DNA of 64,000 bases from Emiliania huxleyi CCMP1516. Lineage: Eukaryota; Haptophyta; Isochrysidales; Noelaerhabdaceae. Location of the stretch: the NCBI RefSeq assembly GCF_000372725.1, contig NW_005200333.1:401365-465364 (forward strand), written 5' to 3'. Every line of letters starts with the position of its first letter. The stretch's first letter is position 1. The notes beneath the pieces were generated by a model. That model saw nothing but the letters and a program-made list of their open reading frames with translations, was not told the origin of the DNA and did not search any database. Positions 1 to 9,793 of the stretch are shown here, piece after piece. Both the position numbers and the translations under genes were made by a program.

Positions 1-1460
1 AGACGGAGGCGGCGGAGAGGGCGAAAGGCGGGCTTGGAGGAAGGCGGCGACGGCGGCGGTGCCGATGGCGGCGGCGGGGAGGGCGCAGGCGGCGACGGCG
101 GCGGAGGTGAAGGAGGTGGCGGCGAGGGAGGAGGAGGTGAGGGCGGCGGTGGCGACGGTGGCGGCGGGCTGGGCGGCGGCGGGCTGGGCGTCGGCGGCGA
201 CTTGGGCTGTGGCGCGAGGGGCGGCGACGGCGGCGACGGCGGCGGCGGCGACGAGGGCGGCGGCACGGGGGGTAAGGGGGGCAATGATGGTGGTGAACAC
301 AAGAGCCAGTCGCTTGACGCGCAGCACAAATTCCAGCTGGCGAACCCGCGCTGGACACCTGTGGTGGATTCCGTGCACTCGACTGTGGTGACTGGACACA
401 AGAGCCAGTACATCGTGCGGGTGGCAACATCAACAATCGTGCCCCCCCTCTTGCTGCCTTGGAATACACACTCCTCACCACCCCTTGCTTCCATGCACCT
501 GGCTTTCGTGGCGTTCGGGTCCGTCTCAACGACAAAGTCCCCCCCGCACTGCCGCGTTATCCCTTTCTCATCATTAGAGAGGTTGCCAAGGGTTCCGAAT
601 TCCAAGTACTCTTCCATGCACTGTCTCACCTTGCCGAAGTGCTTCGAATCAGGGTCTCCGGACACATAGTAGAGGTCATTGCAGCTCAGGTCTTCGTCCC
701 GCCCCTGCACTGCCGGGTCAGAGGTCGCTCTCCTGCACCCTGGCGTGAGGCAGCCAATCTTATCTTCCCCGGGCTGGGTCGCATTGTAGTGGTCGCATGA
801 ATCGTAGCATGCCAACAACGTTGGGCGCCACGTCACGTCCCGCCCGCCGGAGAGGAACTGGTTGTTGATGTTGTTCGTGCAGAGCACCTGCTCCGTTCGC
901 GACGACGCCGTACCGTAGCAGGTGGCAGGGTCGGAGGGCGGCGACGGCGGGGACGGCGGGGACGGCGGGAATGGCGGGGACGCTGGCGGCGACGGCAGCG
1001 CGGGCGGAGAGGGCGGCAAGGACGGCGGAGGGGGCGGAGGGGGCGAGGTGGGCGGAGGCAGCGCCGTCGCGGCAGGCAGCAGGGCCTTGAAGACGAGTGC
1101 GGCTGCGCCGCCGCCGCCCATGCCGACGGCCGCGAGGAAGGCGATGAAGATGCTGAGCAGGTGGGGCTGGCAGAGGCGGCCGGGGCCGCAGCGCGGCGAG
1201 TCGAGCGAGGGCTTCTTGGCCCGATTCTTGGGCGAGAGGGGCGTGCCCTGAGCGGGCAGGCGGGGCGCAGAGCGAGTCGGGCGCCGTCTCCCACGGCGCA
1301 GTGAGAAGGTGCGGTCTCCGGCAGGAGCGCGCACCGAGGGCGTGTAGGGCGGCGAGTCGGAGCCGTCGGACGCCGCGCCGGAGAGAAACCAGTTGGCGCC
1401 GCCAACCTTGCTGACGGCCTTGGAGGAGTCCATCTTGGACTCAGGCTTGCGCTCGTTCAT
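1..1460 (-). CDS. Pro-rich, Cys-rich single-pass membrane protein (3' end outside window)
   Basis: One frame is open from an ATG at 1460 to the window edge. The protein opens with a polar Ser/Arg-rich cytoplasmic stretch of about 90 residues, followed by a hydrophobic segment (HLLSIFIAFLAAVGMGG, about 1165-1110). A Pro/Ser linker (1060-930) follows, then a Cys-rich domain (about 925-295) with CYDSCDHYNAT, CLTPGC and SWNLCCASSDWLLC, and a second Pro-rich tract that runs off the edge. This is a type II membrane or cell-wall-like layout with an extracellular Cys-rich module. I recognise no named family. The opposite-strand Gly-rich reading is only the shadow of the Pro tracts. The frame is also open upstream of 1460 through a repeat, so the true start could lie further out or behind an intron. 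The gene at 42863-43519 has a similar Pro/Cys architecture. Confidence 0.7.
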   Translation of the reverse strand, partial: MNERKPESKMDSSKAVSKVGGANWFLSGAASDGSDSPPYTPSVRAPAGDRTFSLRRGRRRPTRSAPRLPAQGTPLSPKNRAKKPSLDSPRCGPGRLCQPHLLSIFIAFLAAVGMGGGGAAALVFKALLPAATALPPPTSPPPPPPPSLPPSPPALPSPPASPPFPPSPPSPPSPPSDPATCYGTASSRTEQVLCTNNINNQFLSGGRDVTWRPTLLACYDSCDHYNATQPGEDKIGCLTPGCRRATSDPAVQGRDEDLSCNDLYYVSGDPDSKHFGKVRQCMEEYLEFGTLGNLSNDEKGITRQCGGDFVVETDPNATKARCMEARGGEECVFQGSKRGGTIVDVATRTMYWLLCPVTTVECTESTTGVQRGFASWNLCCASSDWLLCSPPSLPPLPPVPPPSSPPPPSPPSPPLAPQPKSPPTPSPPPPSPPPPSPPPPSPPPPSPPPPSPPPPSPPAPSPPPPSAPPPSPPSSKPAFRPLRRLR

Positions 1461-1500
1461 GAGCGGGTTCGTTGTCCAGTCGCCCTGTGGCGGCGTCGAC

Positions 1501-1905
1501 AGCGGCGGCGGTGGCGGCACAAGCGGCGGTGAGGGCGCGGTGAGGGTGCGGCGCGGGCGCGAGCGCGGTGAGGGCGCGGGCGCGGTGAGGGCGCGGTGAG
1601 GGCGCGGGCGCGGTGAGGGCGCGGTGAGGGAGCGATGAGGGCGCGGAGCGGTGGACGGGTGGGGACGCAAGTGGCAGCGGCGGAGGCGGCGATGTGGGGG
1701 AGGTGCGGCGCGGGTGGGGTGCGGCGCGGGCGCGGTGAGGACGCGGGTGCGGTGAGGGCGCGGTGAGGGAGTGATGAGGGCGCGGAGCGGTGGCGGTGGG
1801 GACGCAAGTGGCGGCGGTGGCGGCGGCGGCGGCGACAGAGGCGGCTATGTGGGCGAGGTGCTTGCGCGGGTGGGGTGCGGCGTGGGCGCAGTGAGGGCGC
1901 GGTGA
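1501..1905. repeat. GC-rich minisatellite (gcggtgagggcgcgg-type units)
   Basis: Imperfect tandem units built on GCGCGGTGAGGGCGCGG fill this stretch just upstream of the Pro/Cys-rich gene. A larger unit containing 'gagcgatgagggcgcggagcggtg' occurs twice (about 1630 and 1770). No gene is visible. Confidence 0.8.
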
Positions 1906-2040
1906 GGGCGTTGGGTTCAGTGGACCGGCGGCGCCTCTGGTGCACGCACAGGGCGCAAGAACTTGGCGACCCCTGGGCAGGGATCGCATCTCACGCGTCT
2001 CGCGCATCTTGCGACGATCGTCCTGAAAACAAAAAAAGAG

Positions 2041-2270
2041 ACGTACTGGGAGGGAGAGAGAGGGAGAAGGAAAGGGAGGGAGGGAGAGGGAGAGGGAGAG
2101 GGAGAGGGAGAGGGGGGGGGAAGGGAGGGAGGGAGAGGTAGGGGGAGGGAAAGGGAGGGAAAGGGAGGGAGGGAGAGGGGGAGAGGGGGGGGGAGAGGGA
2201 GAGGCGGAGAGGGGGAGAGGGGAGAGAGGGGGGAGGGGGGGGGGGGAGGGAGAGGGGGAGACAGTCACTG
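2041..2270. repeat. Purine-only (GGGAGA)n tract
   Basis: About 230 bp of almost pure G/A on the plus strand (gggagagggagaggg units), a potential triplex-forming or strand-asymmetric tract. The frames through it are low-complexity artefacts. The next 300 bp (2280-2610) hold no convincing gene. Confidence 0.9.
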
Positions 2271-2616
2271 TCTTTACCCAAAAATGTACTCTGGCCTCAT
2301 TGTCTCGGGTTCGCCACGGAACGCCCACGCCCATCTACCTCGAAGGAGCTCAAGCAACTTGAACGTTGCTCCAGTTCTAGAACGCACCGTGTTTGCGGTT
2401 CCATGCGCCGACGAAGAAAGGAGATTTGTCTGCTCAACTTCTGGATAGGGGGTGTGCATTTCAAGTTTCCAGGCTTTGGTGTTCTACCAGAAGTATGGGA
2501 AGAAAGGTTGCGTCTTGCAAAGTGCAAGGAGTACATGAGGGTTTGCCGAACTTGCCGGCAGACCAAACCGTGCTACGATTGGGTTTTGATAGTCAGGTTC
2601 CTAGTATAGCGGATTT

Positions 2617-3705
2617 TTAGCGGTGGGGTGCGGCGCGGGTGGGGTTCGGATCGGGTCGGGTCGGCTGCTTCCGGATGCTAATCGGATCGGACCGGATCGG
2701 ATCGGATGCCCAAATACGGCTTGCATCCGTCGAATGCGTCGGACTAAGCTTATCTGAGACTGTGGAAGGTGTAATTATCGCATTGACCACGTCGGAGAGT
2801 TTGTCAGGGGAATGCATCGATCGCTGTTTGAGGTACGTGGCCACTTCGCTTGAGGAAAGAGGTTCCTCGGATTGACGTGATCCAGAGGATTCATCAAAAC
2901 CGTCCGTCGCTCTTTCTTTGCCATTGAACCAGATCATGTTATGAGGCCACGGGCCCGTGATATAATACTCTTCGACGTGAGGCTCCTCGCCTTTGGCCTC
3001 ATAGTTCGTCCACTGGAATGTGGAACGTGCCGACTTGATCCCTCGAAGAGATGCGAGGTTTTGGGCTATGCCTCCGAAGCCGCTGTTTCCAACTAACAGG
3101 AACGCCCACTCATGCGAGATTAAGTCGATGATGTCTTCGTCAGCAGCACGAGCTTCTTCACTGCGTTCAATGGTAGTCCCTTCCTGCGGCCGTGGGGGCA
3201 GTTTGGTGTGGACACTGAATTTATGCTTTTCAAACAGCATTGTCACGGCCCGCACATAGGCTTTAGATTGAGTCGGTTCGCTCACACCCACATTGTGCCA
3301 ACATGAGCCTATGAGGAGGACTGTGTTGATGCCGCTGCTCTTCCATTGGTCGACAAACTGCTCCAGATAGAACAGTGGTAAAACGTAAGGGGAGGGCCAG
3401 TCCTCTTGCCGGTGCCCTGTCCAACGCTTCAGGTACTCGGGCAGAAGCTTCTGGTCGCGGGTACCTGCGTCCCCGTCGAGCACGTCTCCCAAGCGCAAAT
3501 GGATGACGGCGGTCGTTGTGGGGTCCATCGGTCTACTTGGACCACCGACGTGTTGAACCTGTTCACGCAAGGACTCGAGGGTCCCTGACCCAGCTTCAAT
3601 CTTGTCGTTAATGCAGTCGTTCAGAACTTTGTAATTTGCAAGATCGTCCGTCTGGTGGAAGTAGCAGTCAACCAGGCTCCCCGGAAAGGTTGATTTCTTT
3701 GGTGT
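2617..3705 (-). CDS. Fucosyltransferase-superfamily-like glycosyltransferase (5' exons unresolved)
   Basis: Read leftwards from 3705, the frame gives a compact globular protein with VIHLRLGDV near residue 65 and DLISHEWAFLLVGNSGFGG about 140 residues later. An HxRxGD motif followed by a 'hydrophobic-S-x-SGFG' loop is characteristic of GT11/O-fucosyltransferase-type GT-B enzymes that use GDP-fucose. The exact family is an inference. The frame has no ATG before the stop at 3706-3708. Further plausible protein fragments lie at 3706-4235 on the same strand in other frames, so upstream exons or a frame error are likely. The last ~30 residues are encoded by a (GATCG)n-type microsatellite (2640-2710), and the true C-terminus may be shorter. 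Confidence 0.55.
   Translation of the reverse strand, partial: TPKKSTFPGSLVDCYFHQTDDLANYKVLNDCINDKIEAGSGTLESLREQVQHVGGPSRPMDPTTTAVIHLRLGDVLDGDAGTRDQKLLPEYLKRWTGHRQEDWPSPYVLPLFYLEQFVDQWKSSGINTVLLIGSCWHNVGVSEPTQSKAYVRAVTMLFEKHKFSVHTKLPPRPQEGTTIERSEEARAADEDIIDLISHEWAFLLVGNSGFGGIAQNLASLRGIKSARSTFQWTNYEAKGEEPHVEEYYITGPWPHNMIWFNGKERATDGFDESSGSRQSEEPLSSSEVATYLKQRSMHSPDKLSDVVNAIITPSTVSDKLSPTHSTDASRIWASDPIRSDPISIRKQPTRPDPNPTRAAPHR
2640..2712. repeat. (GGATC/GGGTC)n microsatellite
   Basis: Repeated CGGATCGG/CGGGTCGG pentamers at the 3' end of the glycosyltransferase-like frame. The Arg/Asp/Pro-rich tail encoded here is probably not conserved. Confidence 0.75.
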
Positions 3706-4300
3706 TCACGACAAAGCTTGTATGTCGCCGAGGCGGTATCCTTCAGAGCCTTCCGCTTGGGTTGCAGCTTGGGCGGCGTCCATTTGAACCAGCGAGTGAT
3801 CCAGGGCGATGGTAGAGTTGCGCATCGAGCCACATGCAGCTCCTTGAGCGCGGAGACGGCAACTGCATTGAAGCAGACCGCCATTGCTCGAGGAGCAATT
3901 GTTCGAGCCATTGTTTCGAGTTTGTTGTACGATGAGGATCAACTGATCCCGAGGTTTCGCGGGGTTGTGTTGCGGTACTCGAGACGATGAAACACGGGCG
4001 GGGTGGAGTAGAATGCACGCATCATGAGGACTCTTACTTGCGCTTCAACGGGTAGTTCTGCAACACGACAAGGTGAGTGATTCATTCCCTGATCTGAGGG
4101 CTGGTTTAAGAGTAGAAACATACGACTGCTCAGAATATGTGCAGCCAGCTTTGAACCATATTCTTCCTGCGTCCGCCAAAACCAGTAAATACCAGACATA
4201 CTAGCAGTGAAGTCGTCTTTGTTGCCGGAAGACAATCAATGTGCGCTTGCAGGAGCTGCGTCCCCAAAAGCAGTTCAGGTCAAAAGGTAGTTCCAAATCA
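3706..4300 (-). other. Probable upstream exon region of the glycosyltransferase-like gene
   Basis: Lower-GC, protein-like minus-strand fragments occur in several frames, for example ITRWFKWTPPKLQPKRK near 3780 and SGIYWFWRTQEEYGSK near 4190. They do not join to the downstream frame without an intron or a frameshift, and I could not place splice sites. Confidence 0.35.
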
Positions 4301-4950
4301 GTTGTGAAGTTTTGCTGCTATCCCATCAGCGTTTGACAACTACCATGCTCGGACAGCTGTTACCGTGCTCGACGCACACTTTAGTGCGCGTAGTAGCCGA
4401 GCCCGCCTCCGTCCGCCGGCGAAGGGCACTACGAGCGGCCCGCCGGACCACTCCCCTCGCGGCCGGCTGGAGGCACTCACTTCCGCACACTAAGTTAGTG
4501 CGCGTAGTGTCCCGGCCTCCGACCACGACTCCCGCGTCCCGGGAGCACTTCACCACTTGACCCGCCACGGCGCACCACTAGCCCTCGTCCAGAGAGAGAG
4601 AGAGAGAGATTTTTGAAGACCAACAAGAAATCACGACTCTCACAGTGATTTGGGCTCGGCAGCTTGTTAGCCCTCAGCCGAAGCTGGGGCCGGTCCCGTA
4701 GCCGAGACTCACTCACAGACTAACTTGCACCGACTTAGTTCCCCGCAGGGCCCGGGACCACTCACTCACTACGGCATCGCTGCTCTTCACATAAACGCAC
4801 AACCGACCCACTGCTCTTCACACCAGCGGGGGGTTTCTTAGGGAGTCCGGTTGTAAAATTCTCGATCTCATAGGGCACGGCGGGGACGCACTCCACACCG
4901 CCACCTGGCGTCCGAAAGCACCAAAGCACCTGCGTCCAAGAGAGGCGAGG
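4300..4950. other. Intergenic, short imperfect internal repeats
   Basis: Two copies of CACAC(TAAG)TTAGTGCGCGTAGT lie at about 4376 and 4485, both followed by a CCGCCTCCG-like segment. A (GA)n run sits at 4592. No gene is supported. Confidence 0.5.
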
Positions 4951-4982
4951 TGGCCGCCGCCGTTCGTCTGGAGGGGGTGGCG

Positions 4983-5486
4983 ATGCCAGACGGGCCCGGC
5001 TCGATGGTCGGCACCGCGCTCTCCTTCGTTCCGGGAGGCGCGCTCCTCTCCTCCTGGCTCGCCTCCCTCGCGAGCTGGCTGGACAGCGCGAGCGGCCCGA
5101 CGCTGGAGATCCCCGCGTTCATGGGCATGGACGGCGCCTATGTCGCCGAGCAGCGGAATGAGCTCTCTGAGTGCTACGGCTGGCTGCGGCTCGAGGGCCA
5201 CGGCACGGCTGCGATCCGGCGAACGGAGGCTCACATTCACACCACCAACGCCGACTGGGCAGTGCTGGACCCGGACACGGTGCGAATCGTGCCGCAGCCG
5301 GGACACGAGGCCGAGTTCCGCTTTGGGCCGCTGCTACTCACGGAGGGCGAGGAGGTAGGGTGCGTCCTCATGCGGCCGGAGGACCCGAGCGCAGCCTGCG
5401 CGTGCAACATGCGGTTCGTGCCCGAGGAGGACGAGGACGGACCCGGTTTGCAGCATCCTGGATGGGGCGGGCCAGGGAGTAGGTAG
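4983..5486 (+). CDS. Hypothetical protein, orphan
   Basis: ATG at 4983 (MPDGPGSM) opens a 167-residue intronless frame with balanced composition. It starts with a hydrophobic GTALSFVPGGALLSSWLASL region, has a central acidic/aromatic region (YGWLRLEGHGTAAIRR, TNADWAVLDPDTVRIV) and ends in an acidic EEDEDG tail. Residues 10-40 could be a membrane-associated helix. No family is recognised. In-frame GTG at 4950 is not a credible eukaryotic start. A plus-strand piece just upstream (4935-4985) resembles 16325-16385 of the coiled-coil gene (about 80% by eye), so a shared repeat or chance GC similarity is possible. Confidence 0.5.
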   Translation: MPDGPGSMVGTALSFVPGGALLSSWLASLASWLDSASGPTLEIPAFMGMDGAYVAEQRNELSECYGWLRLEGHGTAAIRRTEAHIHTTNADWAVLDPDTVRIVPQPGHEAEFRFGPLLLTEGEEVGCVLMRPEDPSAACACNMRFVPEEDEDGPGLQHPGWGGPGSR

Positions 5487-5670
5487 CTCAGGGGCAGAGG
5501 TAGACGACATAGAGGCGCGCATGAACTCGTCGTCTCCGGCTCCTCGTATTAATTCGTTCTGGGGGCGCCACGGCGCACGGGTGCCGCCGGGCACGGCTCC
5601 GGTCCGCCGGGGAGCGAGTGACGGATAAAGTCGTGTGAAAGAGCTGTGAAAGCGAAAGTATCGAAATTAA

Positions 5671-6318
5671 TTGCCCGCCGCAGGCGAAGAAAATTTTCAG
5701 GGGATTTGGTCCCCTACGCCAAAGAAGTCGAAGATTTCGGCGGGCGCCCGACGCGGTATGGAGCACGCGCGCTGCCCGGCATGCCTGCAGCATCCAAACG
5801 AGACGCACGGCGTCGCTCAGCCGTGTCCACGCGGCTTCGCTCCTGTCCTAACCGGCGCCATCTGGGGGCTGCTGCGGAGCTGCTGCCGGCGGTGCGGCAA
5901 CTGGCCGACAGATACAACGCTCAGGGCACCCGCCGGCGATTCACTGGAAAGGAACGAAGGCGCCGCTGTCGGCGATTCACCGCCGCTCGTTCCCGTCTCT
6001 CAAGCTGGCTACACCGTCCATGGACGAGGGAGACGTCGCCTCCTCTTTCGTCCCGGGCACTGTTCGCGCCGGAAGGCACCGTACACTGCGAAGTACATTA
6101 GCCTTCATCCCTCCTACCGCCGGCCGGGAGTGCAGCCTTCGCCATCGCTGAGTGAGATTATCCTCGACTTTGGCACCTGCGAAGTAATGAACAACATGCA
6201 GCACGTCATATGCAATGGCGCTATGACAGCCCTGCGATGGGCGTCCTCGACGCAGACGAGGCTGAGCTCATCTGCATGGCGCAGATCGCCGACTTTCTCT
6301 CTCTCCCTGCGCGAGTGA
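5671..6318 (+). CDS. Uncertain open frame, possibly repeat-derived
   Basis: A 215-codon frame with CPACLQH and CCRRCGNW Cys pairs, but Arg-rich in its second half and without recognisable domain order. The DNA upstream (5670-5760) is full of short self-complementary pieces (gaaaattttc, ggggatttggtcccc), suggesting repeat DNA. It could equally be a chance frame. Confidence 0.2.
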   Translation: MPAAGEENFQGIWSPTPKKSKISAGARRGMEHARCPACLQHPNETHGVAQPCPRGFAPVLTGAIWGLLRSCCRRCGNWPTDTTLRAPAGDSLERNEGAAVGDSPPLVPVSQAGYTVHGRGRRRLLFRPGHCSRRKAPYTAKYISLHPSYRRPGVQPSPSLSEIILDFGTCEVMNNMQHVICNGAMTALRWASSTQTRLSSSAWRRSPTFSLSLRE

Positions 6319-6499
6319 TTGCGCCACCGTGGATGAGGCATATGGGCTGGGCAGGGGAGTTGGTAGAGGAGGTTGACTGAGGGCGCGAGGCCGCCAATCG
6401 TCACAGTCTGCTGCTGACTGTCGGTCGCTGACTGGTTGGTTGCGCATCGCGCTGGCCGCGCAGCGGCCTTTAGAAAATGTTGGCCGCAGGCCTAGTTTT

Positions 6500-6770
6500 G
6501 GAGAAGATCAAATAATAAGCGCCGGTGAGGCTTTCAGAAGCTGCCGTTTGCGGCTTCCTAAGTCAATTTTTCGAGAGGAACGTTTTGGCTTAGCTATAAC
6601 GGCTCCAAAGTCGCGCGATCATCGAGTTTTGAGTCAATAATTATGAAAGGAAGGGGCTGGCGAGAATTATAGCTAAGCCAATCGATTCAGCGTGCTCTGA
6701 AACGCCCAAAACCGTCGAGCTTTTCGCGGTAGGCAAAATAGACCCCTTACTATTTGATCTTTCTTGGCCA
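6500..6770. repeat. Imperfect palindrome / foldback element
   Basis: The outer arms GATCAAATAATAAG (about 6506) and CTTACTATTTGATC (about 6748) are complementary with one mismatch. The inner arms TTGGCTTAGCTATAA (about 6587) and TTATAGCTAAGCCAA (about 6670) are perfectly complementary over 15 bp. The region is clearly more AT-rich than its surroundings. This is the structure of a MITE-like or foldback insertion. No transposase gene is visible. Confidence 0.65.
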
Positions 6771-6965
6771 CGGCCACGATTACCCGTCACTCGCTCCGGG
6801 AACGTCAACGTGCGTGTGTGGAGCGTGTGAGGCGGGCGCAGTGGCGTCCCCGTGCGCACGTTGACCTTCCCGAGAGAGCGACATTGTTTGTCTTCACACA
6901 TGCATCACGTCGTGCCACAACAGTATTTTTTCGCGCACGTTTTTCGCGGCGACTTCTAGCGACGT

Positions 6966-7089
6966 CGGACGACCCCGGCTAGTCGCCGACCACACCCACA
7001 AAGAACCCTGCACAAAGATCGCACGGGCGGGGACCTGTTCCTTTTTACCCATCTCACAGTAGAGGTGTCCGTTTTTATTTATTTATTTT
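6966..7089 (+). repeat. Inverted-repeat copy A (non-LTR-tail-like)
   Basis: Nearly identical to the reverse complement of 10934-11077 over about 125-140 bp, with a few small indels. It ends in TTTTTATTTATTTATTTT, a (TTTA)n tail of the kind that ends some LINE/SINE elements. It overlaps the stop codon edge of ERCC8, so it supplies that gene's 3' UTR. Confidence 0.75.
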
Positions 7090-9402
7090 CTAGCGACGGC
7101 GTCGCCGCTTCGGGGGGCGGGGTGGCGCAGGGTGTGGTGGGGCCTCGTCCTCACTCCACGCGTCGCCATCCTCGACCTCTGCATTGGTGGCGACCGTCGC
7201 AGGCGCAGCCGCCCCGCCCGCCTCGATGAAGGCGGCGATGCCGCCGTCTTGGCGCAGCCGCCCGGCGGGCGCGCCGGCAAGAAATGCGTCGCGCCGCTGC
7301 TCGTGCGGCGCAGGCGCGGGCTCCTCTCGCGGCGCGGGCGCGGTCAGCCCGCAAGGCGGCGGCGTCCACGCGAGGATGCCTGCGGCATGAGGCAGCGAGG
7401 ACGTGAGGTGTGAAGAGCGTCTCGGCCCCGGCTCACAAGGGCGGTCAACATAGTGCGGTGTCAGCCGCAGCCGAACCGCGCGTCGCCTCGAGCGCTGGTC
7501 GCGATGGCCGCGATCCGTGTCCCGCATCTAGGCGCGGCTGCTGCAGTCGTCCCCGCCCGTGAAGACCTTGTGGTCGCTCGCGGCGGCGGCGGCGCAGAGA
7601 GCCTCTCCAAAGTGGCCCTTTAGCGTCTGGAGCAGCGCGCCCGAGTGCAAGTCGTACACGCGCACGGCGTCCGCGGTCGGGAAGTAGACGCGCGAGCCTT
7701 GGGTGACAAGGAGCGCGCGCAATGCGAGTGCAGTTCTGTCGGGCGCGGCTGCTCCGCCGGACACTGCCGAGCGCGCGTCTTTGGAGTGCTCGCCGGGGCG
7801 GTGACGCAAGTGGCGAGAGGCGCTGCATCTGCTGGTGCCCCGTGCCCGCGTGGCTCAGAGCGCAAGTGGCAGAGCGAGTGGCTTGTGCCCTGTGCCCGCA
7901 AGTGCCATGTGCCCCAGCTAGAATTCTTTTCCCCCGCCGCATCTAGACGCGCGGGTGCCCGCGTGGCCAAGCCGGGTCGAGAGCGCGATCTGCTTGTGCC
8001 CTGTGCGCCGCGGCCGGACGTTAGCCGCGCCCCACATTCCCCCGCCGCCCCTGACCTGCCCCGCCCCCCCCCCCACACACACACACACAAGCAGGGCAGG
8101 GCACGGGGCAGGGCGCGCGGAGGCCGTCTCTCGGGGGTGCGCGCGCCTCGCTTGGCGCTGCTGTACGCGCCCTCGTAGTGCACGAGCAGATTCTCACCTG
8201 CGCAGGCGACGCCCCCGAAGCGGGCTCGGGGAGGGCGCCTTTGGTCGGCGGGCTCCCCGGGGGGGGTGCGTGGCTGGGGTGCGTGGCTGCGCGCCCGACG
8301 CGGCGCTCCACAGCCTCAGCCGCTGGTCGCGGCCAGACGAGAGCAGCACGCTCCCGTCGGCCGAGAAGGCGACCGACGTGATGCCGCCGAGGTGCGCCTT
8401 TGGCTCCGCGAGCCGGCGCGCGGCCGCGGCGAGCGAGGGCGCGTCTCCGGTCGCGTCTGGCCGACCGCCGCCCGCGCCAGCCGCACTCCGCGGAGGGCCG
8501 GCGCGCGCAAATGTGTGGTGGACCTGTTCCCACCGTGAATTGGGTCAAGATGTGGTCGGATGCATGGTCAGCGCAGGGCGGTGTGGCGGTGTGGCTTTAC
8601 GTCGAAGGAGCGGAGGCAGCCGCGGATGTTCTTGCGGATGTCCCAGAGGCGGAGAGAGCCGTCGGAGCCGCCCGAGACGAGGTGGTGCCTGTTCGCGAAC
8701 CACCCAGCCGTGAGCATGCGCCGCTCTCCTGCCGAACGTCGCCAGCCGCCCAGAAAGCAGGCACTCGTCCCGCGGCGACCAGGCGAGCGCCCACGGAACA
8801 CCGCGGTGGCCGCAGAGGCGGTGGGCGGCGTGGCCGACGTTCGGGTCGTACAGGACGACCTCCCTGTCGTCGCCGTCGGCGCACGCGGCGATCAGGTTGT
8901 GCCGCGACGCCACCTCGGACATGCAGACGCAGTGGACGCGGCCCGCCGACTCAAAGTCACAGGCGGGGCTCATGGTGTTTGTGTCCCACAGCTTGACGAG
9001 CGCGTCGTAGCCGCCCGAGACGAAGGCGCCCGTGTCGTGCGGAAACCACTGCACGCACGCGACGGCGCCCGTGTGGCCCGACCGGCAAGACCGCCGCGTG
9101 GCCTGCACGACGGGACGGCGCGGCTGCGGAGGGCCGCGGGGCGGTGCGCTCGGCGTGTCTGCCACGTCGTACAGCGCGACCGACGCGTCGGCGCAGCCCG
9201 CGAGCAGGTACCGCTCGTCGATGGCCTCGAGCGAGAGCGTCGTGACCGCGTCGCCGCGTGGCGTCAGCTCCAGGTGGCTCGAGAGGGCGACGGTCGAGGC
9301 GCGGAGCGAGAGCGCGGACGCGTCAACCGCGGGTGTTCGCGGCCGGCACGGACCGAGCTCGCGCGCCGTGAGAGAACGCAGGAACGACTCGCGCCGCCGC
9401 AT
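7090..9402 (-). CDS. ERCC8: CSA/ERCC8-like WD40 protein of transcription-coupled repair
   Basis: Substrate receptor of the CUL4-DDB1 ubiquitin ligase that acts when RNA polymerase II stalls at DNA damage. Six exons give one continuous 489-codon frame: 9402-8765, 8688-8601, 8523-8295, 8197-8167, 7735-7542, 7379-7090. Colinear matches to animal CSA include VQWFPHDTGAF and LVKLWDTNTM (exon 1), LRLWDIRKN, a WDxR DDB1-contact box (exon 2), LLSSGRDQRLRLW (exon 3), SGENLLVHY across intron 3, LHSGALLQTLKGHFGEAL (exon 5) and CSILAWTP with an acidic DAWSEDE tail (exon 6). Introns 3 and 5 are GC-AG; 1, 2 and 4 are GT-AG. The start ATG (MRRRESFLRSLTARELG) was chosen because it aligns with the human N-terminus; a frame open to 9543 lies upstream. 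The protein is longer than human CSA (396 aa), mainly through linkers. Confidence 0.92.
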
Positions 9403-9793
9403 ACAATTGTACCGTGGAGGGGGCGGCTGGTCGATCGACGGTGCTCCGGGTTTTCTTTTTCCATCCTCCCGAGGAGCGATCCGAACGTGGCATTCGGGTG
9501 ATCTGGTCTTTCTGGAAGGCGGCCCGAAAGGCGTCGAACTCATCGACGCGGGCTCTCCTCGCGGGGCGATGGAGCCTCGGCCGATTCAAGTCTTATGAGC
9601 TATGCACAGAAACGCAAAAACAAACGTCTCGCGCGCGCGTGTACTGAGCTCAAGGCCGCGTGGTGATTCTGCAGCTCTCTCGCTGCTCTTCCGGCGCCGT
9701 GCCAGCTCTGTGGCCGCGCCAGGCTCTGCGACCGCGCCAGCACTCTGGCTGCGCCGGTTCTTCGCTTTCATAGTTTGTGTCAATCGAGGTGTA
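9403..9793. promoter_or_regulatory. Divergent intergenic region between ERCC8 and the amidase gene
   Basis: About 390 bp separate two start codons that point away from each other, so the core promoters of both genes should lie here. No TATA box stands out. Longer frames from both genes extend into it (to 9543 on minus, from 9602 on plus), so either N-terminus could be longer. Confidence 0.45.

Noticed and set aside
34-669. Long Gly-rich plus-strand frame
   Set aside because: It is the complement of the Pro-rich minus-strand linker, while the minus strand carries Cys motifs and a membrane helix.
4950-4982. Upstream start (GTG) for the orphan gene at 4983
   Set aside because: Non-ATG starts are not expected here and the extra residues overlap a possible repeat.
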